Origin: Parapedobacter pyrenivorans | GTDB lineage: Bacteria; Bacteroidota; Bacteroidia; Sphingobacteriales; Sphingobacteriaceae | Length of the DNA stretch: 64,000 nt | Direction: 5' to 3' | NCBI RefSeq assembly: GCF_014636865.1 | Contig: NZ_BMER01000001.1 | Location: 1,662,718-1,726,717, forward strand | Shown: in pieces, positions 45,599 through 54,962 of the stretch | How the letters are laid out: the number at the start of each line of letters is the position of its first letter | Position numbering within the stretch: position 1 is the stretch's first letter | Translations under genes and position numbers: made by a program | Notes under the pieces: generated by a model | Database searches by the model: none | Told to the model about the DNA's origin: nothing | The model's input: the letters and a program-made list of their open reading frames with translations, nothing else

Positions 45599-47805
45599 TG
45601 TTGTTCCAATGGCAAAATTAATTTGATGGATGTGCCTTGACTACCGGTGTCTATATCCAGTTTTCCGCCCAATGTTTGGGCACGTTTCCGCATGTTGGCC
45701 AGTCCACTCGAGGTCCGTCGGCCGTTTATATCAAATCCTTGTCCATTATCTTCAACGGATAGTACGACATGGTGCGGCTTATGTAGAAGCCTGATGATTA
45801 CCTCCGAAGCACGTGCGTGCTTCGCAACATTGTTAATTGCCTCCTTAAAAATAAGCAGGAAATCCCGCCGCCGTTCCATGTTTAAGGTTATATTGGCCGA
45901 TCTAGCATCCAATAACCACTTCACGGTTATCGCGGTGGGCTCTAACGTCTGCGCGACGTACTCCCGCATACGTATCTGCATGCTTTCCAGTTTGTCGTTG
46001 TCGGGCTTTACTGCCCATACGATATCACTCATGCCCTGTTGAGCTAAGGCCGATTGTGTGGCAATCTGTTGCAGATACGTTGAGATCTTTCCCTGATCGT
46101 CCTTTAGCTTTTTGCCCGAAACATCGGAAAGGATTTTGATGCTCGTGAGCGTAGAGCCAATCTCGTCATGAAGGTCTTTGGCAATATGGTTGCGAATATC
46201 CAGTAAGTGTTGTTGATTCCTGATGGTGCGTTTGAGTTGATAACGGTTGAACAAGAAATAACCGATGACCACCAAGATCAACATGCCGGCTAATATTGCG
46301 TTCCGTAGGTTGCGTGAATTTTTGAGTTGACGATTCTGCAGTTCTTTCTCCTGTTTGTTCAGCTGCAGTTGTTGGGCGGTATTTTGCGCGATAAGGGTCT
46401 GTCGTTCTAACGCCTCCTCCTGTTGTTTGATTCGCAGCTCGTTTTGTCTCGCCTCCAATAGGTTGCCAGCCAACAGCGCGTTTTGCTTTTCGATCTGGAG
46501 TTGTTTGATTTGCTGCCCGGAAGTTAACTGCGCGATTTGAGCCTCCTTTTTCTCCGTTTCATATTCGGTACGTACTTCTTCGATCGCCGCCATTGCACTT
46601 TGGGTAGCAATGCTATCCCGATAATTACGATGTACTTTGTAGTAACTGAAAGCGGTGGCCATATCATGATGGTCTTCATAAAAGCGGCTGAGGTGTAGGT
46701 TGGCATTGGCTATGTTTTCCTTGTTTTTCAACGACAGGGCAAGATCAAGCGCCTTGTGGAAGTATTTCGTGGCTTGGAGCGAATCGCCGGTGCGGTGAGC
46801 AAGCGATCCTGTCGATACATATAGCCGGGACAATTGCGTTTTATTGTTTAGGTCTTCAAAAATTCTGATTGCCCGGGCATGCCATTGTAATGCCGTATCC
46901 AACACATTGTTCCGGCTATAATACGTACCCATTCCCGCGTAGGCACTGGCCTGTAGGTTAGCGTTGTTGAGGTTATCGGCATGGTACACCGCTTGCTGTA
47001 GGTGTGATAAAGCCAACGGGAAATCATTCTTGAGAATATAAAGTTGCCCGATGTTGACATGGGTGATTACCAAGCCCGCTTCATCATTGATTGCTTTGCG
47101 TACCTCGATGCTTTTCCTTTGGAACTGGATGGCATCGTCGATGTTTCGCATGAGATAAAAGACCGATGAAATATTGCTGAATGTTTCACCCATACCCTTC
47201 AATTGCTGGTGCTTTTCATACAACCGTAATGCCTTGAAGAACCATTCCATAGCCTTTTCATTGTTGCCCACGGCGAGGTTGTTTGAGCCGAGGTTACTGT
47301 ATATTTCGGCTGTCTTGGGGGTCTGTCGTTTTTCTAATCCAAGATTCAATGCCTCAAGAAACCGTTGCTCAGCGACCTTGGGTCGCCCATTTTCCATGAG
47401 GTAAATACCCTGCCGGTTCAATCCGTTTGCCCAAAATGAGGTATCGCGTAGGTATTGAGCTAAAGGGACAAGCTGGGCGTCGTATTCATTCATGTCTGCG
47501 CTCCTTCCCATCTGTAGCATCAGCTCTGCCAACGCATCGTAAGCCTGTACTTCCCCCCGTTGGTAGGCGATCTCCTTGGCCTCACGCATGGCCGACTGTG
47601 CATATTCCAATGCCAAGTCATACGCTGAATGAAGCATAGCTACTCGGGTCTTTGACAGCAATTCATCAACGTTTTTAATGAATTTCGAATCCGGCGATTG
47701 CGCGGCAGCTCCTTGTGCAGCTCCTAGGCAGCCTACCATTAGCAACATCCGTATAAAATCAAAAGGTATTAATCTTAGACGAGTGATTTCAAATCGGTTA
47801 TACAT
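45595..47805 (-). CDS. TPR sensor histidine kinase of the NarX/DegS (HisKA_3) type
   Basis: 736 residues from ATG 47805. Signal-type N-terminus (RMLLMVGCLGAAQGAAAQ), about seven TPR repeats (residues about 60-420), a coiled coil rich in Gln/Glu/Leu (about 425-505), one membrane helix near 515-532 (NAILAGMLILVVIGYFLF), HisKA_3 with NHIAKDLHDEIGSTLTSIKI (phospho-accepting His) and a HATPase domain (KEAINNVAKHARASEVI, VEDNGQGFD, SSGLANMRKRAQTLGG). It overlaps the response-regulator gene by 4 bases and pairs with it. An in-frame start at 47838 is possible but adds a non-signal tail. Signal sensed is unknown. Confidence 0.92.
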   Translation of the reverse strand: MYNRFEITRLRLIPFDFIRMLLMVGCLGAAQGAAAQSPDSKFIKNVDELLSKTRVAMLHSAYDLALEYAQSAMREAKEIAYQRGEVQAYDALAELMLQMGRSADMNEYDAQLVPLAQYLRDTSFWANGLNRQGIYLMENGRPKVAEQRFLEALNLGLEKRQTPKTAEIYSNLGSNNLAVGNNEKAMEWFFKALRLYEKHQQLKGMGETFSNISSVFYLMRNIDDAIQFQRKSIEVRKAINDEAGLVITHVNIGQLYILKNDFPLALSHLQQAVYHADNLNNANLQASAYAGMGTYYSRNNVLDTALQWHARAIRIFEDLNNKTQLSRLYVSTGSLAHRTGDSLQATKYFHKALDLALSLKNKENIANANLHLSRFYEDHHDMATAFSYYKVHRNYRDSIATQSAMAAIEEVRTEYETEKKEAQIAQLTSGQQIKQLQIEKQNALLAGNLLEARQNELRIKQQEEALERQTLIAQNTAQQLQLNKQEKELQNRQLKNSRNLRNAILAGMLILVVIGYFLFNRYQLKRTIRNQQHLLDIRNHIAKDLHDEIGSTLTSIKILSDVSGKKLKDDQGKISTYLQQIATQSALAQQGMSDIVWAVKPDNDKLESMQIRMREYVAQTLEPTAITVKWLLDARSANITLNMERRRDFLLIFKEAINNVAKHARASEVIIRLLHKPHHVVLSVEDNGQGFDINGRRTSSGLANMRKRAQTLGGKLDIDTGSQGTSIKLILPLEQQ

Positions 47806-48006
47806 GTTAAATCGGATTCGATAAGTAAAGATATACATATTACCGCGATATTGCGATCAAAACTTCAATCATTCAGGGTTATCGATATTTTGTCGTATTC
47901 ACCCCTTAATTATGACGTTTTTGCACATCGCTGGTGTCGGATTTAACCGAGATATTTGTTTTGTAATAAAGATAAAGCGAAAAATAAATCAATAAACGTC
48001 AAAATC

Positions 48007-48387
48007 ATGAAAAAGAAAATCCAATTTGTATTGAGCGTGGTATTTGGGATCGGGTACATCAACTCCGGACTGAACAAATTTTTTAACTACATGCCGGTAC
48101 CAGAAGACTTGCCCGAGGAAATGGTTCGGACCTTTACCGCACTGATGGAGATCAGTTGGCTGATTCCGCTGGTTGCGGTGGTAGAAATAATCGGCGGCGT
48201 ACTGTTCATTCCGCCTAAATTTCGGGCACTCGGTGCGATAGTCCTTTTGCCGATTTCGGTGGGTGTATTGTTCCTCCATGCTACCGTTGCCCCTTCGGGA
48301 CTGCCCATAGCATTGTTCATTATGGCAATAAACCTTTGGGTGATTATCGATAGCCGAAAGAAATACCTGCCGATGATCAACGAATAG
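48007..48387 (+). CDS. DoxX-like membrane protein
   Basis: 126 residues from ATG 48007. Four hydrophobic helices and the DoxX pattern VVFGIGYINSGLNKFFNYMP, LIPLVAVVEIIGGVLFIPPK, VGVLFLHATVAP and LFIMAINLWVIIDSRKKYLP. DoxX-like proteins are small inner-membrane proteins, sometimes tied to thiosulfate or stress metabolism; no specific role can be given. A terminator follows at 48425. Confidence 0.85.
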   Translation: MKKKIQFVLSVVFGIGYINSGLNKFFNYMPVPEDLPEEMVRTFTALMEISWLIPLVAVVEIIGGVLFIPPKFRALGAIVLLPISVGVLFLHATVAPSGLPIALFIMAINLWVIIDSRKKYLPMINE

Positions 48388-48424
48388 GAAGCAAACCAAT
48401 AGCAAAGCTTAATAATCATTAAAT

Positions 48425-48463
48425 CGACAAAGCCCCACATCGTGGGGCTTTGTCGGTGATTTT
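48425..48463 (+). terminator. Terminator after the DoxX-like gene
   Basis: Perfect 14-bp stem CGACAAAGCCCCAC (48425-48438) with GTGGGGCTTTGTCG (48442-48455), 3-base loop, then GTGATTTTC. It starts 37 bases after the stop. Confidence 0.8.
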
Positions 48464-48566
48464 CTTGTTCGAAATTGGCAAACCGTTGGTTATAAACGTT
48501 GTTTGTATAGTATTGGGTACTGCAACAGACAGAGGGTTGCAGTTTTACCAATTAAAACGCAATATT

Positions 48567-49214
48567 ATGGAACGGTTTAGTTTTAACACCCTACAAAGCG
48601 GATTACGCGTGTCTGGTGGCACGCAGCATCTGCGTCGGCATTTTAAAGGGCAAGCCGCCCTTTTTTTGATAGGCCTGTTTTTTGCAGCCTGTAATGCAAA
48701 CAATCCCCATGAAAAAAGCGAGGCGGCATTGCAACAAGAAAAGGATGCCGTATTAGCAACGATTGAAAAGGAAACGGAAGCCTTTTTTGCGCGGGACTAT
48801 GACAATTGGAAGTCGACCTACGTACAGGAAGATTATGCTTTTCAGGCATGGAGTAACCGGGATGGTACGTTTGATTCCAGCGTCGGTTGGGAGAACATCG
48901 ACAACACGGTGGGAAAATACATCCACGACAACCCCGAGCCTGTATCCAGTCACCCGATCGTGGAGCGAAAAAACATTACCTTCAAATTCTATGACGAAAA
49001 CGTCGCTTACCTGACCTGGGATCAGTTTAATAGCGACCGGGAGGGCGAGGTGTTCTTCCACAGTAAAGAAGTCAGGCTCATGGAAAAAATAGATGGGGTT
49101 TGGAAGATTGTTTGCGTTTCGGCATTCTGGGACTTCAAAAACTTGATTTCAGTAGACAAACTGCCCGATATCCGCCGGATGGACAAGGAAAGCCGAGGTA
49201 AGGATAAGATCTAG
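48567..49214 (+). CDS. SnoaL/DUF4440-like lipoprotein
   Basis: 215 residues from ATG 48567. The long N-region precedes a hydrophobic stretch and lipobox LFFAAC at Cys42, so it is probably a lipoprotein. The mature part has the nuclear-transport-factor-2 fold pattern: EKETEAFFARDYDNWKSTYV, ENVAYLTWDQF, KIDGVWKIVCVSAFWDFKNL. These domains bind small molecules or act as simple enzymes; no catalytic residue can be pointed out. The terminator at 49225 closes it. Confidence 0.75.
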   Translation: MERFSFNTLQSGLRVSGGTQHLRRHFKGQAALFLIGLFFAACNANNPHEKSEAALQQEKDAVLATIEKETEAFFARDYDNWKSTYVQEDYAFQAWSNRDGTFDSSVGWENIDNTVGKYIHDNPEPVSSHPIVERKNITFKFYDENVAYLTWDQFNSDREGEVFFHSKEVRLMEKIDGVWKIVCVSAFWDFKNLISVDKLPDIRRMDKESRGKDKI

Positions 49215-49224
49215 GCAAACAAGC

Positions 49225-49260
49225 AAGCCACGGGAGATGGTACCGTTCCCCGTGGCTTTA
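49225..49260. terminator. Two-way terminator between convergent genes
   Basis: 10-bp stem AAGCCACGGG (49225-49234) with CCCGTGGCTT (49249-49258), 14-base loop, then TA. Placed between the SnoaL-like gene and the dipeptidyl peptidase III gene. Confidence 0.7.
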
Positions 49261-49287
49261 ACGTCCTCAATCTAGGGAATTCCGGGT

Positions 49288-51354
49288 CTAATTTACCGCT
49301 GGCAACAAGGCGTAATCCTTGCCGTACTCCAGCATCTGGCCGTAGAAATCACTTGGGTATTCCAGTTTAACGTCTGTGATTTCCCCGTTTTCCTCCACAG
49401 CGACCAATCGCGGTTGGATGAAACCCTTGTAGGGTTTCAGGTTCAACGTCGCAAACCGCGCCAAAACCTCTTCGTGCAATTCGGGATTGACCTTTACACC
49501 GTAGGTTTCCACTAAGTTTTTGCCTGCTTTGTAATCCCCTTCAGACTTAATGCGCTGGATCTCACGCAGCAGCTCGCCAAATAAGGAGCGTAGCTTTTCA
49601 TAGTCATTGATTTGCACAAAAGTCTTGCCCTCGTTTTTCTCGAAGGATACCACGTTGTCTGCCTTGCCTTTTTCATATACCCAATACGCATTCAATGCAC
49701 GATTGCGCATATGAGCTTCCTCAATCTGGTCGCCGGGCTTGATACGGGTAAGCTGGGTCATCAGTCCATTCATCATGTAGCTGTCGTATTCAGCTTTACC
49801 CACTTCGGTCGAAGGCATAACCCCGATTTCCACGAGTTTTGGATCGAGTATGTAGTAGAGGGCCACGAGGTCGGCCCGAGCCTCTTCCAAACAGGACGCA
49901 TAGCTCTTTAACGTTTTATCCGTGGTACCCACACCCGGATTGATTTGCCCGGAAGCGTGCCCGATGCATTCGTGCATGTCGGTATGCAGGTCGCTGGCGA
50001 GGTTGCCGTATTTCTTCATCCGGTTCAATCTGGCAGTGTCGCCTACGAATTCCTCCAGAAAGCCACTGTTGGCACTGCTTTCATTGTAAGCATGTACGAT
50101 GTTGCTCAGTGACACTGATTTGGAACCATAATCCCTGCGCAACCAGTCCGAATTGGGAAGATTGATGCCAATCGGGGTGCTGGGAGCCGCATCGCCAGCC
50201 TCCGCGACGACGGTAATGGCTTTGGCGCTGATACCTTTCACCTCCTTTTTCTTATGCGCTGGCATTAATGGGGAATGGTCTTCAAACCACTGTGCCTCAT
50301 CGGCAATGGCTTTTATGCGTTTGGTGCTTTCGAGGTCTTTCAGTGAAAGTACCGCCTCATAGCTGCCTTTGATGCCCATGGCATCGTTATAAACTTCAAT
50401 AAAGCCATTTGCGAAATCGATGGTGCCAGTTGTGTCCTGCACCCAAGCTTTGTTGTATTCGTCCCATATTTTCAGGTCGCCGGTTTGGTAATATTGGCTG
50501 AGCAGGGTTAGTGCCTGTTTCTGTTGTGGATTTTCGGCTAAGGGAATAGCTTTTTCCAGCCAAAATATCATCTGGTCAATGGCATCGCCATACATTCCGC
50601 CCGATTTCCATACCTTTTCTGTGAGTTTACCATCCACCTTAATCACCTTGCTATTCAGCCCCCATTCGGGGTCTTGGCCGGTATGCGGAAAACCCGCATA
50701 AAAATCTTCCACCTCTTGTTGGGTGACCCCCTCATAGAAGTTATTGGATGACAGGGCTACGTGGTCGATCCCGTCAGCGAGGTTGACCATCTTGGAATCC
50801 AGCTTTGGGTTAAATAGGATTGGTGTGATGCGACCAACAAACGCTTGGGTGGTCTCCTCGTCAAGTAAAGGAAGATTTGCCGGATCACAGGCTTTTACCA
50901 AGCCTGCGAAATATGTTTGGCTGCATTCGGGTACAAACTTATCATTGGAATAGTGATGATGTGCGCCGTTGCTAAACCAGAAACGGCCAGCATATTCCTT
51001 AAATTTAGCCCATTCGCCGTCGTTTTTCTCGGTTTTCGGGTTGTTGAAGATGGCTTCCAGTGTCTTCCGGATAGTCAGGTTGTTCTTGCCGCGCTGATCG
51101 TAGATGATGTCTCTGCCCGACAAAGCCGCCTTATAAAGGTAGTAAGCCAGCTTTTTCTGCTGGAGATTCAAGGCGTCGAATCCCGGCACCTCATAACGTA
51201 GAATCTCCAAATCAGCAAAGGCGTCGACTTTTACCTGGGAGGACGATTGATCGGTATCGTTTGCGTTGTTTTCCGGCGATCGGCAGGAATGGAATGTAGT
51301 CACGGCTAGTGAACTTGCCAATAGCAAGGAGAATTTTGTACTAACTCTTTTCAT
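49288..51354 (-). CDS. Dipeptidyl peptidase III, M49 metallopeptidase, lipoprotein
   Basis: 688 residues. Cuts dipeptides off the N-terminus of short peptides. The M49 zinc motif is HECIGH at 461-466 and the second ligand EEARAD at 490-495, the family pattern. Lipoprotein signal ends at Cys24 (TTFHSC), so it is exported and probably on the outer membrane, unlike cytosolic eukaryotic DPP III. Length and the VFYILDPKLVEIGVMPS-like region agree with the bacterial family. It could supply dipeptides for uptake. No peptide transporter is beside it. Confidence 0.93.
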   Translation of the reverse strand: MKRVSTKFSLLLASSLAVTTFHSCRSPENNANDTDQSSSQVKVDAFADLEILRYEVPGFDALNLQQKKLAYYLYKAALSGRDIIYDQRGKNNLTIRKTLEAIFNNPKTEKNDGEWAKFKEYAGRFWFSNGAHHHYSNDKFVPECSQTYFAGLVKACDPANLPLLDEETTQAFVGRITPILFNPKLDSKMVNLADGIDHVALSSNNFYEGVTQQEVEDFYAGFPHTGQDPEWGLNSKVIKVDGKLTEKVWKSGGMYGDAIDQMIFWLEKAIPLAENPQQKQALTLLSQYYQTGDLKIWDEYNKAWVQDTTGTIDFANGFIEVYNDAMGIKGSYEAVLSLKDLESTKRIKAIADEAQWFEDHSPLMPAHKKKEVKGISAKAITVVAEAGDAAPSTPIGINLPNSDWLRRDYGSKSVSLSNIVHAYNESSANSGFLEEFVGDTARLNRMKKYGNLASDLHTDMHECIGHASGQINPGVGTTDKTLKSYASCLEEARADLVALYYILDPKLVEIGVMPSTEVGKAEYDSYMMNGLMTQLTRIKPGDQIEEAHMRNRALNAYWVYEKGKADNVVSFEKNEGKTFVQINDYEKLRSLFGELLREIQRIKSEGDYKAGKNLVETYGVKVNPELHEEVLARFATLNLKPYKGFIQPRLVAVEENGEITDVKLEYPSDFYGQMLEYGKDYALLPAVN

Positions 51355-51446
51355 GATTCAAACTATTCATTTTGTGCATTGCGTTGAAACCAATTGGGTA
51401 TCGGGTTCCTTGCAAAGGAAGCAAAAAAGAGATAGATAGCAAACTC

Positions 51447-53597
51447 TTAAATTTCCGTTGCCATTGCCGGGTCACTGATTCCGTGTTGGCCGGTTTCTAC
51501 CCTGCCCGCAAAACGATGCGAGAAGCCGTTTTCCGTTTTGATAGTAAAATCGTACCAATTGCTGCTTTTTTTGAGGCTTATCACCCTTTTTTGTTGGTTG
51601 CCAGTCGCTAGAGAAATTGTAACGGATTTGGTATAATCGTACGCATTGGAAACAATTTCTGCAGCTAACAAAGTCGCAGAATTATTTTGTAGCAAGATGG
51701 AAATATCACCGTTAACGTGGTCATACGCCAATGCGATCTCGGGTTCAATGTTCCTGATGTTTCCGGTTATTTTGTGGAAATAACCATTGGGCCCATATAT
51801 TTCCAAATCATATGCGCCATCAGTTTTATTTACGTCCCATTCATCAGTAAGTGATTTAGCAGCTTCCACGGTATATCGCCGTGGAATCCGATCCAACCGA
51901 TTCATGTCGTACACATGATATACGGCGCCTTTGTCTCCTTTATTCTCGAATACAAGTTGCACCTTACCTTCGGCGGGGAGGTATTTCATGCTGCAATGCA
52001 GGCGATAAGGGAGCGCCCGGGAAAGGCGGGTTCCCTTTTCCTGGTACAATTCGGACGGATGTTCTGGGGCAACGGCTTTTGGCAATTCTTTCGATGCAGC
52101 ATCCATTTTTTCAAATGCGGAAGTATCCGGCATCATGGGAAATTTCGGGTCGTTGGGGGTAACGAAGTCAAACGCGGAGGTAAGGTCACCACTGATTGCG
52201 CGGTGCCAGGGCGAAATCGCAGGGATGGTTACGCCAAATCGCTTCTCGATAAATTGCCCTACCGAGGTGTGGTCGGCCACGGCGGAATCCACCCACCCGC
52301 CTTTGCTCCAAGGAGACAAGATGTACATCGGTACCCGTGGCCCCATGCCCCAAGGCCGCAGGTTGCCGGAAATGGTATCCCGTTTGTCGATATAGACCCG
52401 ATCGGCCTCGGTGTCTTGGAGGTTGTCTTTGTCATTATGGAAATACATGCCAGCTACATCGACCGTTGATTTACCGGCGAGGGTATTGTCTAGGTTGTAA
52501 GCGGGCACTGCGGGAGCGGGTAGGTGATCGAAGAGGCCGTCATTTTCATCGAATGTGAGGAAAAAGACCGTTTTGCTCCACACTTCGGGATTGCTTGTAA
52601 TGGCAGACAGTACTTCATGCGTGAAATTGGATGCCCGGTATGGGCTAGAAGGTGCCCCCGGGTGCTCCGAATTGCTTTGGGAGGGAAGTATCCAGCTTAC
52701 CTGAGGCAAGGTCTTGTTTTTTACATCATTCGCAAGGTCTTCCAGCGACCAGTGCCGCATGCCGTTTTCATAGATTGGATCGCCCGGTTTGGCATTCCGG
52801 AAACTTTCGAATGCCAGGCAGCCGTGCATAGCACCCGTCCAGTTGTCATTCGGATCCTGGTAGATGCGCCAGCTAATACCCGCTTCCTGCAAGACATCTG
52901 GAATCGTGGGCCATTTAAATGCACTGCCCTGGTAGGTATAACCCGGTTCGGGCATTTCGCCCTTGATCCAGCAGCGTAGATTCACGGGCTCTGCGTCTGC
53001 ATCCGTACAGTTAATGCCTGCGGCTCTTTTTTCGGGGTTGTCTACCGATCCAGACCAGAATACGATTCGGTTGGGGTCTGTGCCTGTGGCAATCGAACAA
53101 TGATAGGCATCGCAAATCGTGAAATATTCTGCCATGGCATATTGAAACGGAATTTCTTCCCGGGTGTAGTAGGCCATGGAGTAGGGCGTCTTGAACAGGG
53201 GCCAATACCCGTATTTCCCCTGGTTCCAGGCGGCCTGCGTATCCGGAAAATTATGTGGGGTGCCGTTTATGAGTGCCGCATTGGTTTTTTTTCTGTCGGC
53301 CCGGTAGGGTGGTACGATCTTTTTGCCATCCGACTGATGAAACGCCCGCTGCCCGCTTTCAAGTGGTATCGGGAAGCGGTCTCCGAATCCACGAACCCCT
53401 TTCATCGCTCCGAAATAATGGTCGAAAGAACGGTTTTCCTGCATCAGGATGACGATATGTTGCACATCTTGTATGGAACGAGTGGCGTTGTAGGCCTCCA
53501 CGGCTAGTGCTTTTTGCAATAACGGCTCCCATATAGAAGCCGTAAATCCGGCGGCTGCGGATAATTTAATGAAATCTCTTCGGTGTAGCTTGGACAT
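51447..53597 (-). CDS. Phosphocholine-specific phospholipase C, Tat-exported
   Basis: 716 residues from ATG 53597. Tat leader with HRRDFIKL near 5-12. The catalytic half (about 40-470) belongs to the PLC/phosphatase family and starts IVILMQENRSFDHYFGAMKG, with FLTFDENDGLFDHLPAP and GMGPRVPMYILSPWSKGG further on. Two C-terminal DUF756-type beta domains follow (about 530-620 and 625-716). It should split phosphatidylcholine or sphingomyelin to phosphocholine, in the periplasm or outside. Known members are found in Pseudomonas and Burkholderia. An in-frame ATG at 53645 adds a non-conserved stretch before the Tat motif. Confidence 0.92.
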   Translation of the reverse strand: MSKLHRRDFIKLSAAAGFTASIWEPLLQKALAVEAYNATRSIQDVQHIVILMQENRSFDHYFGAMKGVRGFGDRFPIPLESGQRAFHQSDGKKIVPPYRADRKKTNAALINGTPHNFPDTQAAWNQGKYGYWPLFKTPYSMAYYTREEIPFQYAMAEYFTICDAYHCSIATGTDPNRIVFWSGSVDNPEKRAAGINCTDADAEPVNLRCWIKGEMPEPGYTYQGSAFKWPTIPDVLQEAGISWRIYQDPNDNWTGAMHGCLAFESFRNAKPGDPIYENGMRHWSLEDLANDVKNKTLPQVSWILPSQSNSEHPGAPSSPYRASNFTHEVLSAITSNPEVWSKTVFFLTFDENDGLFDHLPAPAVPAYNLDNTLAGKSTVDVAGMYFHNDKDNLQDTEADRVYIDKRDTISGNLRPWGMGPRVPMYILSPWSKGGWVDSAVADHTSVGQFIEKRFGVTIPAISPWHRAISGDLTSAFDFVTPNDPKFPMMPDTSAFEKMDAASKELPKAVAPEHPSELYQEKGTRLSRALPYRLHCSMKYLPAEGKVQLVFENKGDKGAVYHVYDMNRLDRIPRRYTVEAAKSLTDEWDVNKTDGAYDLEIYGPNGYFHKITGNIRNIEPEIALAYDHVNGDISILLQNNSATLLAAEIVSNAYDYTKSVTISLATGNQQKRVISLKKSSNWYDFTIKTENGFSHRFAGRVETGQHGISDPAMATEI

Positions 53598-53645
53598 ATT
53601 GGTTATTGTTCGCGTCAATGTGATGTATGCCTTTTGGATAGTCAA

Positions 53646-53827
53646 GAAGCTCGATCATGAAATCGTGTTTAAAGTTAAGGTAAAAAAATCGATTTGAAAT
53701 AAAACGCCGGTGACATTTCAATTTGCGAGTGTGTCGTTGATATTACACCAAAATGGGTATTGTGTATATAGCCTGATTTAGAGAGTTTTGGATTAAATCT
53801 ATCGTTGTTAATTTAATCAAAGTCGTT
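53646..53827. other. Intergenic region before the metalloprotease cassette
   Basis: AT-rich spacer between the divergent phospholipase gene and the metalloprotease cassette. No exact TAnnTTTG box, terminator or known regulatory element was recognised. It must still hold promoters for both directions. Confidence 0.3.
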
Positions 53828-54808
53828 ATGAGAGTATGTAGAGAAATACAGACTTGGATAACCGAGAACATCTCACGCCCGATTGAGACTTGGGTAAACC
53901 AAGAAGAGCGGCGCTGCCGTGAACAACCCTGTAACTGGTGGTGCCTGTGCTGCAACAAATGGTTCTGCTGGATCGTAGTGGTGGTGGTAAAGGTAATTTC
54001 TTGGGTGGTCGAAACGATAACCCGATTAGTTACAGAGGTTGTATGCACATTGGTGGGATTCGTTCTGGATCTTGTGGGCTTCTTGATCAATGTCATCTTG
54101 AGTATCCCCATACTGGGGGGGATCATCCGGACGATTATCAATTGGGTGACGGAAATCATCTGGCGCATCGTTAGCCTTCCCGATTTCCTGTTGTCATTGG
54201 CTGGGATCCGAATCCGGAAAAAGATGTATGTCAAACTGATCATCTTGAATAATAATGGTGTGCCTCATACCACCGAGGCAGTGGCCATACGCGGTATACA
54301 AACTGCTCAAGCGGTTTTTGACAGGCAATGTAATGTAAACCTAATCTATACAGGGGTTTGCGTACCGCAGCTGGTTACCAATGATATGGCAAACAATATC
54401 GAGTGCGGCGCCGGTGGTTTTTTCAGTGATTGGTGGATAGGCGGGTCCTATTATGAATTGGTTTCCGCAGACTGCGCTTTTCAGGATGGGTGGAAACGGA
54501 TAGTGGGGTACGGTGCGGAACTAATCGTCTTCGTTATCGCCGACATCACGCCTCGTTCAACGGTGGGTTGTAGTTTCTCGGCAACACATAACTACGTGGT
54601 GGTAGAGCCCAACATTGCCGGTATACAATCCATGGCCCATGAAATCGGCCATGCTTGCCTGTTACCCCATTTGGAGGATGCGGCTGATGTAAATAACCTG
54701 ATGTTTCCGAATATCAGAACGGATGCAGCTGGTGAACTGGTGAATAGGGATATGACGAATTTTCAGATTGCCTCCCTGCGGGGAAGTAGGCATTGTACGT
54801 TTATTTAA
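53828..54808 (+). CDS. Membrane-anchored metzincin-like zinc metalloprotease, unrecognised family
   Basis: 326 residues. The C-terminal part has HEIGHACLLPH at 271-281, the long HExxHxxxxxH zinc motif of metzincins, with Met292 in NNLMFPNIR as a plausible Met-turn 11 residues later. The N-terminal part is unusual: a Trp/Cys-rich stretch with Cys at 30, 35, 39, 41, 42 and 47 followed by about three membrane helices (48-118). A linker runs to the catalytic domain from about 133 (KKMYVKLIILNNNGVPHTTE). There is no signal peptide. I do not know a described family with this layout. Two small genes follow within 12 and 4 bases and are probably its partners. Protease activity is inferred from the motif only. 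Confidence 0.75.
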   Translation: MRVCREIQTWITENISRPIETWVNQEERRCREQPCNWWCLCCNKWFCWIVVVVVKVISWVVETITRLVTEVVCTLVGFVLDLVGFLINVILSIPILGGIIRTIINWVTEIIWRIVSLPDFLLSLAGIRIRKKMYVKLIILNNNGVPHTTEAVAIRGIQTAQAVFDRQCNVNLIYTGVCVPQLVTNDMANNIECGAGGFFSDWWIGGSYYELVSADCAFQDGWKRIVGYGAELIVFVIADITPRSTVGCSFSATHNYVVVEPNIAGIQSMAHEIGHACLLPHLEDAADVNNLMFPNIRTDAAGELVNRDMTNFQIASLRGSRHCTFI

Positions 54809-54820
54809 TCAATTTCACTC

Positions 54821-54958
54821 ATGGAAGAATATACGAATATTGATCGTCATCAGAAAGGCAATGGCGCCAATTGCAATGCGAAGGTTTCAACCGGTTTCTT
54901 CGTGTTTCTGATTGTGGTGGCAGTAATAGCAGTCGCATGCTGGTTAATTTTGCGTTGA
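54821..54958 (+). CDS. 45-residue single-pass membrane peptide
   Basis: ATG GAA GAA to TGA. Charged N-terminus (MEEYTNIDRHQKGNGANCNA), one membrane helix of about 19 residues (FFVFLIVVAVIAVACWLIL) and a final Arg. Two Cys (18 and 40). It starts 12 bases after the metalloprotease stop and ends 4 bases before the next start, so it is almost certainly translated in the same operon. No homologue recognised; it could be a subunit, substrate or toxin-like peptide. Confidence 0.55.
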   Translation: MEEYTNIDRHQKGNGANCNAKVSTGFFVFLIVVAVIAVACWLILR

Positions 54959-54962
54959 GCTG

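Noticed and set aside
53743..54243. A 166-codon frame on the minus strand, opposite the metalloprotease gene
   Set aside because: It is rich in Thr and Ile in low-complexity runs and only mirrors the membrane helices and linker of the plus-strand gene. No family features.
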